Positions 23,331 to 33,764 of a DNA stretch of 64,000 nt are shown one piece after another. Position 1 is the first letter of the stretch, and each line of letters begins with the position of its first letter. The stretch lies in NCBI GenBank assembly GCA_016800925.1, contig JABCPU010000003.1, positions 124,001 to 188,000 of the forward strand. The letters are read 5' to 3'. Made by a program: the position numbers and the translations under genes. The notes below the pieces were generated by a model that had not been told where the DNA came from, did not search any database, and saw only the letters and a program-made list of their open reading frames with translations. The stretch comes from Suillus spraguei. Its lineage: Eukaryota > Basidiomycota > Agaricomycetes > Boletales > Suillaceae.

Positions 23331-24104
23331 TCACCTCAATCCTTTTCTGAACGATATCAGCACTCCGGACATGGCCAACGCTTGCCACTGCGAAGATGGC
23401 GGATACCGGCAACACGACCATAGAGATGACTTGGTAATCTTCAACGCCTTCTCCACCTGTAGAAAGAACTTCAAATGACTTGACTGCTGCCGAAGTCGAG
23501 AAGAGGAGATCCCAAATGCTAGTCGCATCGAAATTGCTGTAGATGGTTGACAGGGTACAGAGTCTTGGGCGGCAGCGGCTGCTTCTCTGGAAGTGGTTCG
23601 AATGGCCGTGGCCATGGCTTGAATGGTAGCGGCTTCTATCACGGTGATTTGAGCAGCATCTTCCCTGTCAGTGGCTTCCTTGGCTTTCCTGTTAGCAGCA
23701 TCCTCTGTCGGTGGTGGATCCGCTGACATAGTCTCTGCGGCATTGGATGTCTCAGCTTGTGCGGCGGCAGCTTTGATGGCAGCGTCTTCCACGGCTTTGA
23801 TGGCAGCTTGCCGGGTATAGCCACGTTCATCACACTGGACAACGTCACGTGCAGCAGGGAGTCTGACGACGGGAGGGACACAACCATCAGTGGATTGGCT
23901 GGCTTCCCTGGCGGATCCCTGGCTTAGGCTGTCAGCGGTTTCCGCGGCATTAGATGCCTTAGCTTCTTCAGCAGCGGCTGAAATGGTAGGGTCTTCTGCG
24001 GTTTTCGTGGCGGGTTGGCTGGTAGGGCCGCGTTGTGCCTGATTAGCTTGGGCTTGGGGAAGCTGGAAATCGTCTGGCTGAGCAGGAGGTTTGATGGCGT
24101 CCAT
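23331..24104 (-). CDS. Alanine-rich hypothetical protein with an internal repeat
   Basis: A frame of up to 257 codons starts at 24104. It is rich in Ala, Glu and Thr and contains two related blocks, around residues 33-63 and 99-129, both including SNAAET. The first 190 residues look like a helical or disordered low-complexity protein. After about residue 190 the more protein-like sequence is in another frame, reading STIYSNFDATSIWDLLFSTS and then a hydrophobic MVVLPVSAIFAVASVG stretch up to a GTGAGT donor near 23336. So either a short intron or an indel lies near 23550. I do not recognise the family. Confidence 0.3.
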   Translation of the reverse strand: MDAIKPPAQPDDFQLPQAQANQAQRGPTSQPATKTAEDPTISAAAEEAKASNAAETADSLSQGSAREASQSTDGCVPPVVRLPAARDVVQCDERGYTRQAAIKAVEDAAIKAAAAQAETSNAAETMSADPPPTEDAANRKAKEATDREDAAQITVIEAATIQAMATAIRTTSREAAAAAQDSVPCQPSTAISMRLAFGISSSRLRQQSSHLKFFLQVEKALKITKSSLWSCCRYPPSSQWQALAMSGVLISFRKGLR

Positions 24105-24742
24105 GGTGGCAGGGACCTGGGATTCATCGACATCGCCTTAAGCCCGATCAACTGGGGCCTGGTAACTTTGATTAGACATTGCCAGTGCAGGTGCTTGTGG
24201 CGGCCTAGTGTTATAGTATATGTGAGGAATGGTAGTACATGCATATGGTGCGGTTCGCTTAGTCACCGCCTAACCGCCAAAAGTAAAATCATAACCCTAA
24301 CCCTACATATTTATATAGAGAATAGTAACCTTCTTGATCAGAAGCAATCGTGTTCGATCACGATCTCGGGCCCATGACGGAGGTCCGGATGAGTGTCATG
24401 ATGTTACCTATACTAGAGTAAGCCACGAACCTTGCATGGAGAAATTTGCAGATGAAAAGCGAGACTCGTGGACTAGTGAGGACACTGAGGAGGCCAGTGA
24501 CCATCAGAAGTTCCAGGAAGATGCAGTCACCCTTGTGGGCGAAGTTGGACCCCCAGGATGAGAATGTCCTTCCTATTATCACGAAACTTGGAGACTATGT
24601 GACTGAAACGGCACTGGAGATGCGGGGAATGCTAGAGGATGAAAGCACTACCTCAAGCATCACCTCATGGGAAATGAAGGTAAGTAGGTTATTGTGCCCT
24701 CGTTGTACCTACCGAAGTTGACGTACAACCTAGTGAAGCGAA
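24105..24742. other. Possible upstream exon of the deaminase gene; otherwise no gene
   Basis: A frame at 24446-24679 ends TSWEMK exactly at a good GTAAGT donor and could be an upstream exon. However, the AG acceptors before 24743 leave a stop or the wrong phase, so the join was not resolved. Two copies of the telomere-like word CCCTAA occur near 24292 and are probably chance. Confidence 0.35.
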
Positions 24743-25492
24743 GTGACAATGTTTCCACTCCGGAGATACCTTTCAAAGGTTTTCTTTTTGAGCTATAACT
24801 TTCTGTCGCTCCTAACCAACCTTGCCTCCTCGCACCAAATGGGACATGTTCTTGACACCCTCATCATAGAACGAATTGACCCGGTGTTCGAAAGCAATAC
24901 CTTCACGCTCTCAAAGGATGTTGTCCAATATATTGTTATGGATTTTGGTTTTACCGACAATGATGCCATAGAAGATGACACTTCAAGTATCGTCGGTGCT
25001 CTCCCACCTTCAAGTTCTTTCGCCGGCGCAAAACCCTTGGCTCAAGCCATCACAAATAACGTTCATTGCGAAGCCCTGCTCCTTAGGTATCACTTCCTTA
25101 ATCCCACCTTCCCCCCTTTCAACTACATCGGGGTCTCGAAATTGTCACGCTATCCCTGCTGCGCCCTCTTCCATACCTTCAACAAATCAGTTGGTCAGGG
25201 ACACAAGTATTTCGTGAAGGGTTGTCATAGTAAAATTTATCCAAACTGGATCCTTCCGAAAATACCCTCGCTGGACTCTTCTATCGGGAGATATTTAGTA
25301 AAAAAGCATTTTGGAGTGGCTCTGATGGAGTGGCTAAAGATACAGTCAGATAGTCGATGTAACTCTGTTTCGTGCGAAGTGACCACTTCGCACGAAACAG
25401 AGTCACAGGAACTTGAAGACTCGGAAATCTACACACTGGCCGCCATGGCGGAGGTTTATGAAGATCTAGGACTCGATCTACCCTCTACATGA
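24743..25492 (+). CDS. OTT_1508-like deaminase-domain protein
   Basis: A 249-codon frame. The central part (about residues 105-175) has the features of the OTT_1508-like branch of the cytidine-deaminase fold: NNVHCEALLL (His/Glu of the zinc site), NYIGVSKLSRYPCCALF (Pro-Cys-Cys ligands after the family's YIGVSKL strand) and then KGCHSKIYPNW. Fungal members of this family are common in Agaricomycetes and are thought to be nucleic acid or nucleotide deaminases, but substrates are not known; activity here is inference. The C-terminal tail contains the palindrome at 25362-25403. Upstream exons are likely (see 24446-24679), so the true N-terminus is uncertain. Confidence 0.6.
   Translation: MTMFPLRRYLSKVFFLSYNFLSLLTNLASSHQMGHVLDTLIIERIDPVFESNTFTLSKDVVQYIVMDFGFTDNDAIEDDTSSIVGALPPSSSFAGAKPLAQAITNNVHCEALLLRYHFLNPTFPPFNYIGVSKLSRYPCCALFHTFNKSVGQGHKYFVKGCHSKIYPNWILPKIPSLDSSIGRYLVKKHFGVALMEWLKIQSDSRCNSVSCEVTTSHETESQELEDSEIYTLAAMAEVYEDLGLDLPST
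25362..25403. repeat. Near-perfect palindrome inside the deaminase gene: 20-bp arms, 2-nt centre
   Basis: ACTCTGTTTCGTGCGAAGTG is followed after AC by its exact reverse complement. It lies in the coding frame and is translated as part of the C-terminal tail (residues about 207-220). Confidence 0.9.
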
Positions 25493-25584
25493 CCCTCTAT
25501 TGTACTTGGCACATGATCAATTTTGTAGAAGTTACAGTAGCACTGGTTTCTTTTTCCGTACTACTCAGATTATCATCCACAAGC

Positions 25585-27113
25585 ATGAGCTCGGGGGATT
25601 CACCGTCAGAAGACAAGAGCGCGGACTCCAGTCTGACAGTAATCGAACATCAACATCTTCCTTCTGACCTTCTTCTCATTGTCTTCATTCATGGGTCAGT
25701 GCAAACAGTGCAAATCAGAAGGCTCCCTAATTAATAACGTGTAGATTCAAGGGAACTGACACGACATTCGAGAATTTCCCCTCGAGGATAGAGCATGTCC
25801 TGACAGATATCATAGAGAACCTTAAGGTGGAATGTGTATTATTTCCCGCATACGAGGTCAGGGCATTCTCTTCACGTTACCGCCGCTGCTAACTAGTTGT
25901 GTGCGGTAGACCAAAGGACAATTGGTGCGCAATGATCACCTCAACTTTACACGCAGATAAAGACTCTCCTTCAGAACGCCGCAGTAGAACACTTCGCCGA
26001 TTGGCTAACTACTCTAACCGTACAAAGAGAAGTCGCGGACGGCCAAGGGGGAGGAGCTGGGAAAACCAGAATTGTACTATGTGGTCATAGGTAAGCAGGA
26101 ATTCAAGTATGATGATTGTAGTTCGATTGATTCAAGTCATTCAGTATGGGAGGGCTACTTGCTGCTGACGCTTTACTTGCGTTTGTGAATTCCAGACCTG
26201 ATAAAAGCGCTCCACTGTGGCCGAACATCATCGCGTGCATAGCCTTCGACACTCCCGTGAGTTAGCTAACCGTTATCTCATGTTCAACCTCCTAATGTCG
26301 CTGATCTATCGAAGTACCTTGGTATTCACCCTGCTGTATTCAAGAATAGTGCAACCAAGGCTGTGGAATACGCCGGTGCAGCCCGCACTGTCGTTTCAGA
26401 TGTGTTTTCACTGTTTGGCAAGAAAGGAGCATCATCAGCCGTCTCTGGGCAACCCCCTCTTGCAATAGCAGCGGCCCCCACCGAGGAAAGTGGTTGGGCC
26501 AAGTGGGTTCCTGCAGCGTATGCAGTTGGTGGAGCGCTGGTGGCTGGCGCAGCCGCTGGGACAGCATACTATCGTCGAGACGACATCGGTACTGGATACA
26601 GCTGGGCTACTGATCACATGAATTATGTTCGCAACCTCTGGGATGAAGAAGCGTTGCGAAAACGTATGCGAGATTTGAACGATGTACAGGTACGCCTTGG
26701 AGTCACATTTCGCTCGTACGTCCACCAAAGTGAGAATCATTGGGTGCCTTTTTTGACTCTTGGTTCACTCCAGATTTTACACCTTGCTTCCACCAGCTCC
26801 ACCATCATTCTCGTCGCCAAGGACTTTCGTCATCCTTCCTCAGCGAACTTCTCCTATAGCTGCGCATTTCCTTCCCGCAATAAACCATCAGGCTGTGGAT
26901 GAGATTCAAGCGCACACCAATATGTTCAATCCAAGATCTAATGATGGCTACTACCAGTTAGGGCTCGACACGGCCAAGATCATTCGGGAAGCTGTTATGT
27001 CAGCTAGAGGTATTATTGAGAGTGGTGACACTGAAAATCGGAAGGACGCTGAAGCTGCCGCTGCAATGGAAGAGACATTGACTGAACAGGTGGGGAGCGA
27101 TGCAAAACCGTAG
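25585..27113 (+). CDS. DUF676-type lipase/serine esterase, 401 aa
   Basis: Seven exons join in frame: 25585-25694, 25745-25856, 25910-25924, 25975-26090, 26145-26256, 26315-26715 and 26774-27113. Exon 3 is a 15-bp microexon. The protein has the alpha/beta-hydrolase start LLIVFIHGFKGTD at about residues 31-43 and the nucleophile elbow GHSMGGL near residue 117, with Ser as nucleophile. A conserved FDTPYLGIHP block follows at about 153. A small hydrophobic Ala/Gly-rich segment (about residues 210-230) may be a membrane anchor. The family hydrolyses lipid or other esters; the substrate is unknown. It converges with NAA10, with only 83 bp between the stop codons. Confidence 0.85.
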
Positions 27114-27196
27114 CCAGCAAGCGTGACAGTAATTCGTTAAGTGTCAAATATATAGCTGTAAACTATTAGTCTGCTCCACATTTTCCTTCCCATGAG

Positions 27197-27943
27197 TTAG
27201 TGCTCGAACGTGAGCTGCATCGCGTATGCATCTTCTCCATCGGCATCTAAAGAACGTGCGATCTAATGACCATATAACGAAGCGGTCGAGGAACTTACAA
27301 TACTTTTCCTCGATATTGTTGACGGTAAACCCAAGCGTGTCGCGATACAGGCTCAGTGCCGCACGATTCGACTTGCGGACGTGGAGAGATACGAATGCTG
27401 CGCGGTAGACGCTGCTCATCGCCTCCTCTGAAATAAAAGAACAGTCAATAGTTTGTTCTAGCCTGAACCAAAAAAAAATTACGTGATTGAAGCATCAATT
27501 TTTTAGCTAGCCCAAGTCGACGATATGATCTCATGACAGATATTGAGGTGACATGCCCATGAGGAACATGGTTAGTTGCAGGTTGCCCTTCTTGCTCATC
27601 AACTTCTTCCCTGCGATCTGATTAGAATACAATTCAGCTGCAGAAACGTTTGACGCACATTTTTGCCAGAATATAACCAACAATCCGTCCATTGTGGTCC
27701 TCAGCCACATACGAAAGTGAAGGCCAGGATAACGCGTGATATAGATCTAGTGCCAGCGAATTCTGTCAATCTGTGGTCCGAAGAAATGAGGCAAAAGACG
27801 CCAACAGTATTTCATTGTATAATTTTCCGGCAGGTTGTGCAGATTGCAGTCTTGCATGCCAGCAAGGTCTTCGACCTGCTAAAAGTGAGTAACTCACGCG
27901 TCTTGTGAGGTTGCAAGCGTACCCTGACTGCGCGGATATTCAT
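27197..27943 (-). CDS. NAA10: N-terminal acetyltransferase A catalytic subunit, 161 aa
   Basis: Six exons on the minus strand join in frame: 27943-27923, 27875-27806, 27746-27659, 27610-27483, 27427-27299 and 27246-27197. The protein is a GNAT acetyltransferase of the ARD1/NAA10 type. It starts [15 protein letters not shown] and contains the [14 protein letters not shown] block. The acetyl-CoA loop [13 protein letters not shown] fits the R/Q-x-x-G-x-G/A pattern at about residues 90-100. The [21 protein letters not shown] block precedes the end [13 protein letters not shown]. With NAA15 it forms NatA, which acetylates N-termini of nascent proteins at the ribosome. Length is normal for fungi (about 155-180 aa) and no defect was seen. 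Confidence 0.95.
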
Positions 27944-28317
27944 GTTGGAACTTAAAATGTACTTCCTGACAGCGTAGCAGGGTAGAGCGGGTCTCGACAA
28001 CCCTGCTTGTGTGAGTGCCAGTAGTTCTTGGTTGAGATCGTGAGAGCCAACTACCCAGACCCAGGAACAACTCTGATTGCCTCTACATAATCACTATAAG
28101 TACCATAAAACCTACACGACAGCACTAGTGATAAACGATACAGGCAAAAAAAAAACAACTGGCGTAATGATTATAAATATTCCGCGTTTGGGTGTTACAA
28201 CAAAAAAAGGTTGCGCAATGCGTTTGGGGGGGAAAAACACGTGGTGATGTCCATGCTTGCTATAAACTTGTGGGTCTACTTACTGCGGACGCAGACGTTG
28301 TGCTATTCAGCGCTCAT
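27944..28317. other. Intergenic: NAA10 promoter and Grr1-like 3' end
   Basis: The stretch between the NAA10 start and the stop of the next minus-strand gene holds poly-A and poly-T runs (for example near 28146 and 28204) but no gene. Confidence 0.5.
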
Positions 28318-31241
28318 TTAGCGAGGCTGACCGCCATTCCCGGCTGCATCGCCGGTGCTATTTACATTTCCTGGGGCCCAGGGGTTTGGGACACTTGACT
28401 CGGGGACCTGCCCATTCGAAGTAGACCCGCGGCCGAAGAAAAAATGCTCAGCAGCGTGGAAGGTGTTTCGAAGGCTTCTCCTGACACTCCTGCCTCTTCC
28501 TTCACTGTCACGGGGATCTGTCGGAGGTCCGAGAGTAGCCTGAACGGATTCTTGTAACTCCTGGTTGTTGTGCGACGGGACGTCGTACAAGGGCTCGGTA
28601 CGCATGGGTGGCCATGGCACGAGACGGTCGGAAGATCCGGCGGAAGGGATAAGATAATGATTGTTAGTCATCTTCGCTTGTTCCATCATCAAAGCATGAC
28701 GTTCGGGGTTCTGACCGTGGCGAAAATCAAAATTCGCAGAGTGCATCACTTGGGTAATGCCCTGGGGCGAAGGCCCCGGAGCGACATTGAATGACGTCGT
28801 TGAGGTAAAGTTGTGTCTTGCTAACTGATGAGGTGGTGGACCGATGTGGTCGATATTATCATGTTCCGCACCCCGGCCATGACCTATCTCCGCAAAGTTG
28901 TAATCGGGCGTTAAAGCGCCATTACTTCTACCAGAAGATGATGATGGCTCTTGATATGTGCGGAAAAAACCCGCTCCATTCGATTGTGTGCCAGTACTAC
29001 GATTGGATGCGACGTCGCTCTGAGGGGGGGAGGTAGAAATCTCAATGACGGGCTGGTAACCAAAGCGAGGACGTCTCATAACGGGATTAGACGGTCCCGC
29101 TACGGGTTGTGGATTAAAGGCATATGGCACAGGCGGCGGTTGACTGTTACCAGAGAACACAGCTGGGGATGAGGTAACGGAGACATGACCTGATCGTAAA
29201 GTCATATCGCGCTGCACAGTAAGCTCGGGCTGTTGCAAGATAGAGTGATGATTCTGGACGATGATGCATGCGGAGCGTGGAGGAAGCTGGCTGAGGCGTG
29301 TGGTGGAAGTTGTATCTCCCATCGTGCATAAAGTCTTCGTCAACATCAGCATCCATTCCACCCTCCATATCAGCATCCATGGCACCTTCAACAAATACTT
29401 CGTCAAAGTCGTCGTCGTACTCCGTTTCATCATCATCGGCGTTCATATCTTCCGTGATCGTATTGAATAAGTCCGTCAAAAAGCTTTTCAGTTTAGCAAC
29501 GCCGCTGCCCGAGTAAACACAAAAAGCCATCCTTTGGCTCATATTGAACTCCTAAATGACTATCAACAGATGATTAGACACGAGTATCTGCACCGCTGAC
29601 CTGTGGTGGTTGACGACAGAACTGCTGCAATTCAGGTTTTCTGAAAGAAGGGATACCCGTCAAGCTCAGATGAGTGAGCTTGTGGAGCTTTTGCAGTAGA
29701 AAGTGGATAGCCATGACCGATATTTGATCACAGTAGGAAAGATGAATGCGCTCTAAAGTGCTGTGTCGCTCAGCGAGAGCGTATATTGCTTCGTCTGTCA
29801 GATTGCTAACGCGCACAAGACCGATTCTTCTGAGCTTGGGTAAGCTGGAGAGTTCGAAGACAGACATGTCAGTGAGAAGAATGCAGTCTGTTGCATAAAA
29901 TCAAAATCTATTCAACAGCGAAAAAGAAGATAACACACTTGCAAAGTCAACATAACGCAAGCGGGTGCAGCACCGTGCAAGCGTCTTAATTGAGCGGTCC
30001 GTGATGTTGGCCGCATGCCCGAGATGCAAGTAGTGCAGATGCTTGCCAAGAACGCAAATATTCTCTACAGTCCTATCCGTCAATTGGATGCATTTCGAGA
30101 GAACAAGGTTCCGAATTTTTGAGGCATGGGAGATAATCCCATCTACAGCATCATCCGTGATAAGCGCGCAGCCCGTCAGATCGAGCATACGAAGATGATC
30201 TAAGGGCCTTTGGATCATTAAAGGTGGAAGCCCTTCTTCCTGACTCATGGCTGTGGCTGGGAAAGGATTATTCCGCGGCGTCGCCTGAGGCTTGACTGGC
30301 GCCGGGAAGGCGGCATCAGTGAGCTCGACGCACTGTGATAACCTCATTTCACGCATATGCGTAGAGTAGGTCCATATGTCGCGGACAGAGATGTCTGTGA
30401 TGCGTTTGCAATTATTCAAGTCAATCTCCAAAAGGAGGGGGCAAGACTTGGCAAGAGCTGAAATAGGCCGTCCGTGACTTGATCCACGCCACTGAGTTTG
30501 ACGCGACGGAGAAGAGGACAGCTAGTAGCTAGGGCATAAACGCCAGCGTCGGTTGACCTGTCTACATCCTGCGAGATTGATGCCTTGTAGGCGCCTGGCG
30601 GCTGATGCCAGGCCGATGACGATTTGATCAGAAGTTTCAATGACTCCCGAGAGGTCAATAGCGACCAGGTTTGGGAGACGCGGTAGTACACGAAGAAGAG
30701 CATCTTCGGAGATAGAGTTGCAATTTACAAGGGTTAAGCGTTCCAGGTGGTCGCACTGCGCTAAGCGGCAGAACAGGGCGTCGGTGAGGTCGGCACCGAG
30801 GAAGAGGAAGTTGAGACGCCGAATGAATCGACTGTAAGTAAAAGTCTGGTCGCCTCGACTAAGTACCCTCATCATTTTTACGAGGGTAGGAAGTCTTGTG
30901 AAGGTAGGGCGGTGCCAAAGAAGCTCGACGGAACATTCGCACCATGAGCGGGAAACTAATAATGAATGATAGAGATCCCTAGGAGTGTGTAGGTGTTTGA
31001 GGATATGAATGAGGACCTCTGGGGGAACTTGGGCCATAGGAGAGTGCGATGAATGGATTGCTCCATCTGCGGAGTGATGTAGGCGAGAAGCCCATTGAGC
31101 AGGTGATACAACAGAGGAAACTGGACCACCAAAAAACAAAGACTTGTTTATATCGTCATCTTCATTCTCAGAAAGAGAAGTAGTGGACTGTGACGGTGAA
31201 TTCAAGCGGTAAAAGACCCTTGAAGTTCTAGCGGATGGCAT
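28318..31241 (-). CDS. GRR1: Grr1-like F-box/LRR protein (SCF ubiquitin ligase substrate receptor); frame broken three times
   Basis: The likely start is at 31241 (MPSARTSRVFYRLNSPSQS). An F-box lies at about residues 60-105 (VPPEVLIHILKHLHTPRDLY), followed by about a dozen leucine-rich repeats with the L..C..IT/LTD rhythm, and then a long acidic and Ser/Pro-rich tail with conserved MAFCVYSGSGV, SQPVIE-like and NGALTPDYNF motifs. Introns sit near 29933-29885 and 29600-29552. The conserved sequence changes frame near 30554 (an extra A), returns near 30467 (a lost C) and shifts again near 29256. The first two compensate each other. Since sequence on both sides is well conserved, assembly error is more likely than decay. 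Grr1 links nutrient sensing and cell-cycle control by targeting proteins for ubiquitination. Confidence 0.82.
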
Positions 31242-31404
31242 ACCTGGGCTTGTGATTGAGGAGGCAAGTTTCAGACAGTCCGAGCCCGGCAGCCTTTGCT
31301 GACGAGCTATATGGGAATTAATTTCTAAAATTGTATTATGACTAATTTCAGTTAAGTCCTTTAAGCCTTGTGTTACCTGCGTGCCTAGGCCTAGTCGCTC
31401 TTTC
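31242..31404. promoter_or_regulatory. Shared divergent promoter, about 160 bp
   Basis: The Grr1-like gene starts leftward at 31241 and the next gene rightward at 31405. Nothing else lies between, so both promoters must be here. Confidence 0.45.
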
Positions 31405-32113
31405 ATGATACCCAACAAGTTAGACAAATTTGTCTCTAATACCACTAACCTACAACGCCCAGCTCCCCCAAAGCCTCTTCCCGCCAATTCCCGTTTTTTC
31501 AAAATTGCGGGAAAATTCAATTCCCGCACTCGCCCAAAGGATACTCCACTGCCATCCCCAAACAGATCAACTAGCTCATCCTTAATCTCCAACCCTGAAT
31601 TTCCCCCTTCTGGTCCAGCTCATTATGCTGCTCGTCGGGCTCTTTGGCTCACTCCCACGAAGGTCTATCACAGCTCTCCTCCATCCTCGTCTCGTCAGAG
31701 ATTAGAGCAGCTTCTCAACGAGCCAGGTGCCGTCAATAATGAACAAGCTTGGAAGGATGGAATTGAGAAAGTCTGGAAGGGTCTTATGAATGGCGGTCGT
31801 TTGAAACGCAGCCTTCCCCTAACTCTCGTAGTAAGTTCCGCATCATCTCAAAATACTCTTTTACCATCTTACTTCTATTCTCTTGCGTGTCCAAGATAAA
31901 GTCATCCATGCTGGTTGGCTCAGAGATCCTGATACTTGGCCTTCTGGCGCAGTAGCCCCAGATTCAGATCAGGATCCTGGAGCAGACCAGCCTGGACCTT
32001 CGCCTCCAGCTACCATGAACCTTAACTCTCCCAATACCAATACTACCTCTAAAGGAGTGTCAACTGAGGTCAATGAAATCAACCCCTCTGGACTTGTAAT
32101 TGTCGAAACCTAA
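31405..32113 (+). CDS. Conserved hypothetical protein, two exons
   Basis: Starts at 31405 (MIPNKLDKFVSNTT) with a Pro/Ser-rich N-terminus. A conserved core follows: ARRALWLTPTKVYHSSPPSS, then QRLEQLLNEPGAV, then WKDGIEKVWKGLMNGGRLKRSLPL. The second exon reads VIHAGWLRDPDTWPSG and ends in a Ser/Thr-rich tail at 32113. A donor GTAAGT is at about 31831, but joining it to the only good acceptor (about 31897) puts exon 2 out of frame by one. A donor GTTCCG three bases downstream restores frame. A lost G next to the donor would also explain it. The core looks like a small basic, possibly mitochondrial or nuclear protein, but I do not recognise the family. Confidence 0.5.
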
Positions 32114-32362
32114 GTGTAGGAGCGTTGTATCTTGGAACGAGTCGCTTCTTGTATTACACACTCTTCGATCAGAACTATGTATTAAATGCATTTTTACTTC
32201 TTACCATCCAACGATTACAAGGACATATGTGGCGACAATTTTTGAGATACGTGCAAGGGAATTGCTGCCGAAAAATATACTGGCAGAGGTACTGATCTAT
32301 GTATGATGCCTAGACGTCCTGAGCGATTCAAGTCCGCGATGGTGGCGACACCTGCTGTCTAG

Positions 32363-32781
32363 TCAGTTACTAGTCATGAGTTGTTTATAAAACTTGCGTA
32401 CAAGTATAACACCATCTCCCCGAACGAACAACATCTCCATTTTTCTCTTGGCCACCTACAACGTCATAACTAATGATTTGTTGCTCAGCATCGAGCTTGA
32501 GACTCACTTTGACGGTTCCTTGTCCTTCAATGCCTCCTTCAATGGGGTCTACGATCATGATAGTTTCTTCAACATCGCTTAGAATAAGGTTCATATGACC
32601 ATCATAAGCCTGTAAACCAAAATAATTCAGTACGTGCGAGCTGGTGAAATGCACCGAGTTAACGCACATGAAGTACGCCAGTCAACTCGCGATCCCCCCG
32701 TAACTTCACGAAAACACGTTCGCTGAGGGACAATCTAATGAGGTCGAATGGCTCCTGGATGCCCGATGATGAAGGATCCAT
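32363..32781 (-). CDS. LSM3: U6 snRNA-associated Sm-like protein LSm3, 102 aa
   Basis: Three exons join in frame: 32781-32668, 32609-32508 and 32455-32363. The Sm1 motif spans [20 protein letters not shown] to [15 protein letters not shown] (residues 10-54), and the Sm2 motif is [12 protein letters not shown] (about 80-91). The length equals that of human LSM3 (102 aa), although the last ten residues ([11 protein letters not shown]) differ from the usual short Pro/Arg ending. LSm3 is part of the LSm2-8 ring on U6 snRNA in the nucleus and the LSm1-7 ring in cytoplasmic mRNA decay. It shares a 110-bp upstream region with the U1C gene. Confidence 0.92.
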
Positions 32782-32891
32782 TGAAGTACAGGTGAGATTA
32801 GGTAAGCAGTGAACTGTCTTTCGAACTCAGATAGCTTGTACCCAGGCCAAGTTTCCTTCTTTCGCCAACACCAGTAGTGAGTGACCTAGCC
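32782..32891. promoter_or_regulatory. 110-bp bidirectional promoter between LSM3 and U1C
   Basis: Start codons at 32781 (minus) and 32892 (plus) leave 110 bp for both 5' untranslated regions and promoters. Both genes encode spliceosomal RNP proteins, so shared control is plausible. No single motif was identified. Confidence 0.5.
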
Positions 32892-33764
32892 ATGCCGGTA
32901 CGTCGTATCATTCTATCTCATGCAATAACTGCTAACCGCATTGTAGAAACACTACTGCGACTACTGTGATGTCTTTCTCACTCATGACTCTGCCTCAGGT
33001 AAGTTACTTTATTGCTGATAACTAGGTTTCCGTTCTGAAGACCGCGTAGTGCGCAAAGCTCATAACAGCGGAAGAAATCATTTAGCAAATGTCCGAGACT
33101 ACTATGCATGTGAGTCAGAATTGTGTTCGCACACTGACAGGTTATTGAGACATGATTTCAGCGCTCGGCCATGATAAAGCACAGAGTATCATCGATCAGA
33201 TCACTGCGGCGTACGAGAGCGGAGGCGGCCCTCCTCCAGGAGGATTTGGGTTTGGCCCTCACCATCTAGGCGCACCACCGCCACTGTTTCCAGGCCCTCC
33301 CATGGGCTTCGGTGGTCCTCCCGGAGCATTTCCGCGTGAGTATCTCATCCAATTGTCGTCTCCAATCCTAAAACTAAATTTCTTTGCAGCTCGTCCCCCT
33401 TTCCCTCCAGGACCCTTCCCACCCCCGGGCATGATGGGACCACCTGGTGCCATACCACCTTTCCCTCCTAGCGATGGTATGCCACCTCCCGCAGCAATGG
33501 GTCCTCCTAGCGGTTTCCCGGGCGGTGAGTCGTTCTTTTCACGTCATCGAAAATCAAAATGAAGCAAACGACATGATAGGTACTCCTCCATTCCCTCCAA
33601 ATGGTCCTAACGGTGGCGGACCCGGTGGCAGCTTGCCGCCTTTCCCCCCACATGGTAACTTTGGGCCACCGGGCGGTAGCCCGCCCCCACCAAACCAAAA
33701 TGATCCCAGTGCGGGACCAGGCGGTATGCATCCTGACAGACTGAGAATGATGGCTGGCAGGTAA
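32892..33764 (+). CDS. YHC1: U1 snRNP protein C, 203 aa
   Basis: Six exons join in frame: 32892-32897 (a 6-bp first coding exon), 32947-32998, 33050-33109, 33162-33335, 33390-33524 and 33580-33764. Residues 1-40 form the U1-C-type zinc finger: MPKHYCDYCDVFLTHDSAS, then VRKAHNSGRNHLANVRDYY, with Cys-x2-Cys and two His ligands. The rest is Gly/Pro/Phe-rich low-complexity sequence, as in other U1C proteins. U1C stabilises pairing between U1 snRNA and the 5' splice site, which is of interest given the several GC donors in this window. No defect was seen. Confidence 0.95.

Noticed and set aside
24292..24306. Telomere-like CCCTAA repeats
   Set aside because: Only two units occur inside otherwise ordinary sequence; this is expected by chance and is not an interstitial telomere array.
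31381..31404. Upstream start for the conserved hypothetical gene
   Set aside because: The earlier in-frame start is not ATG; the first ATG is at 31405.
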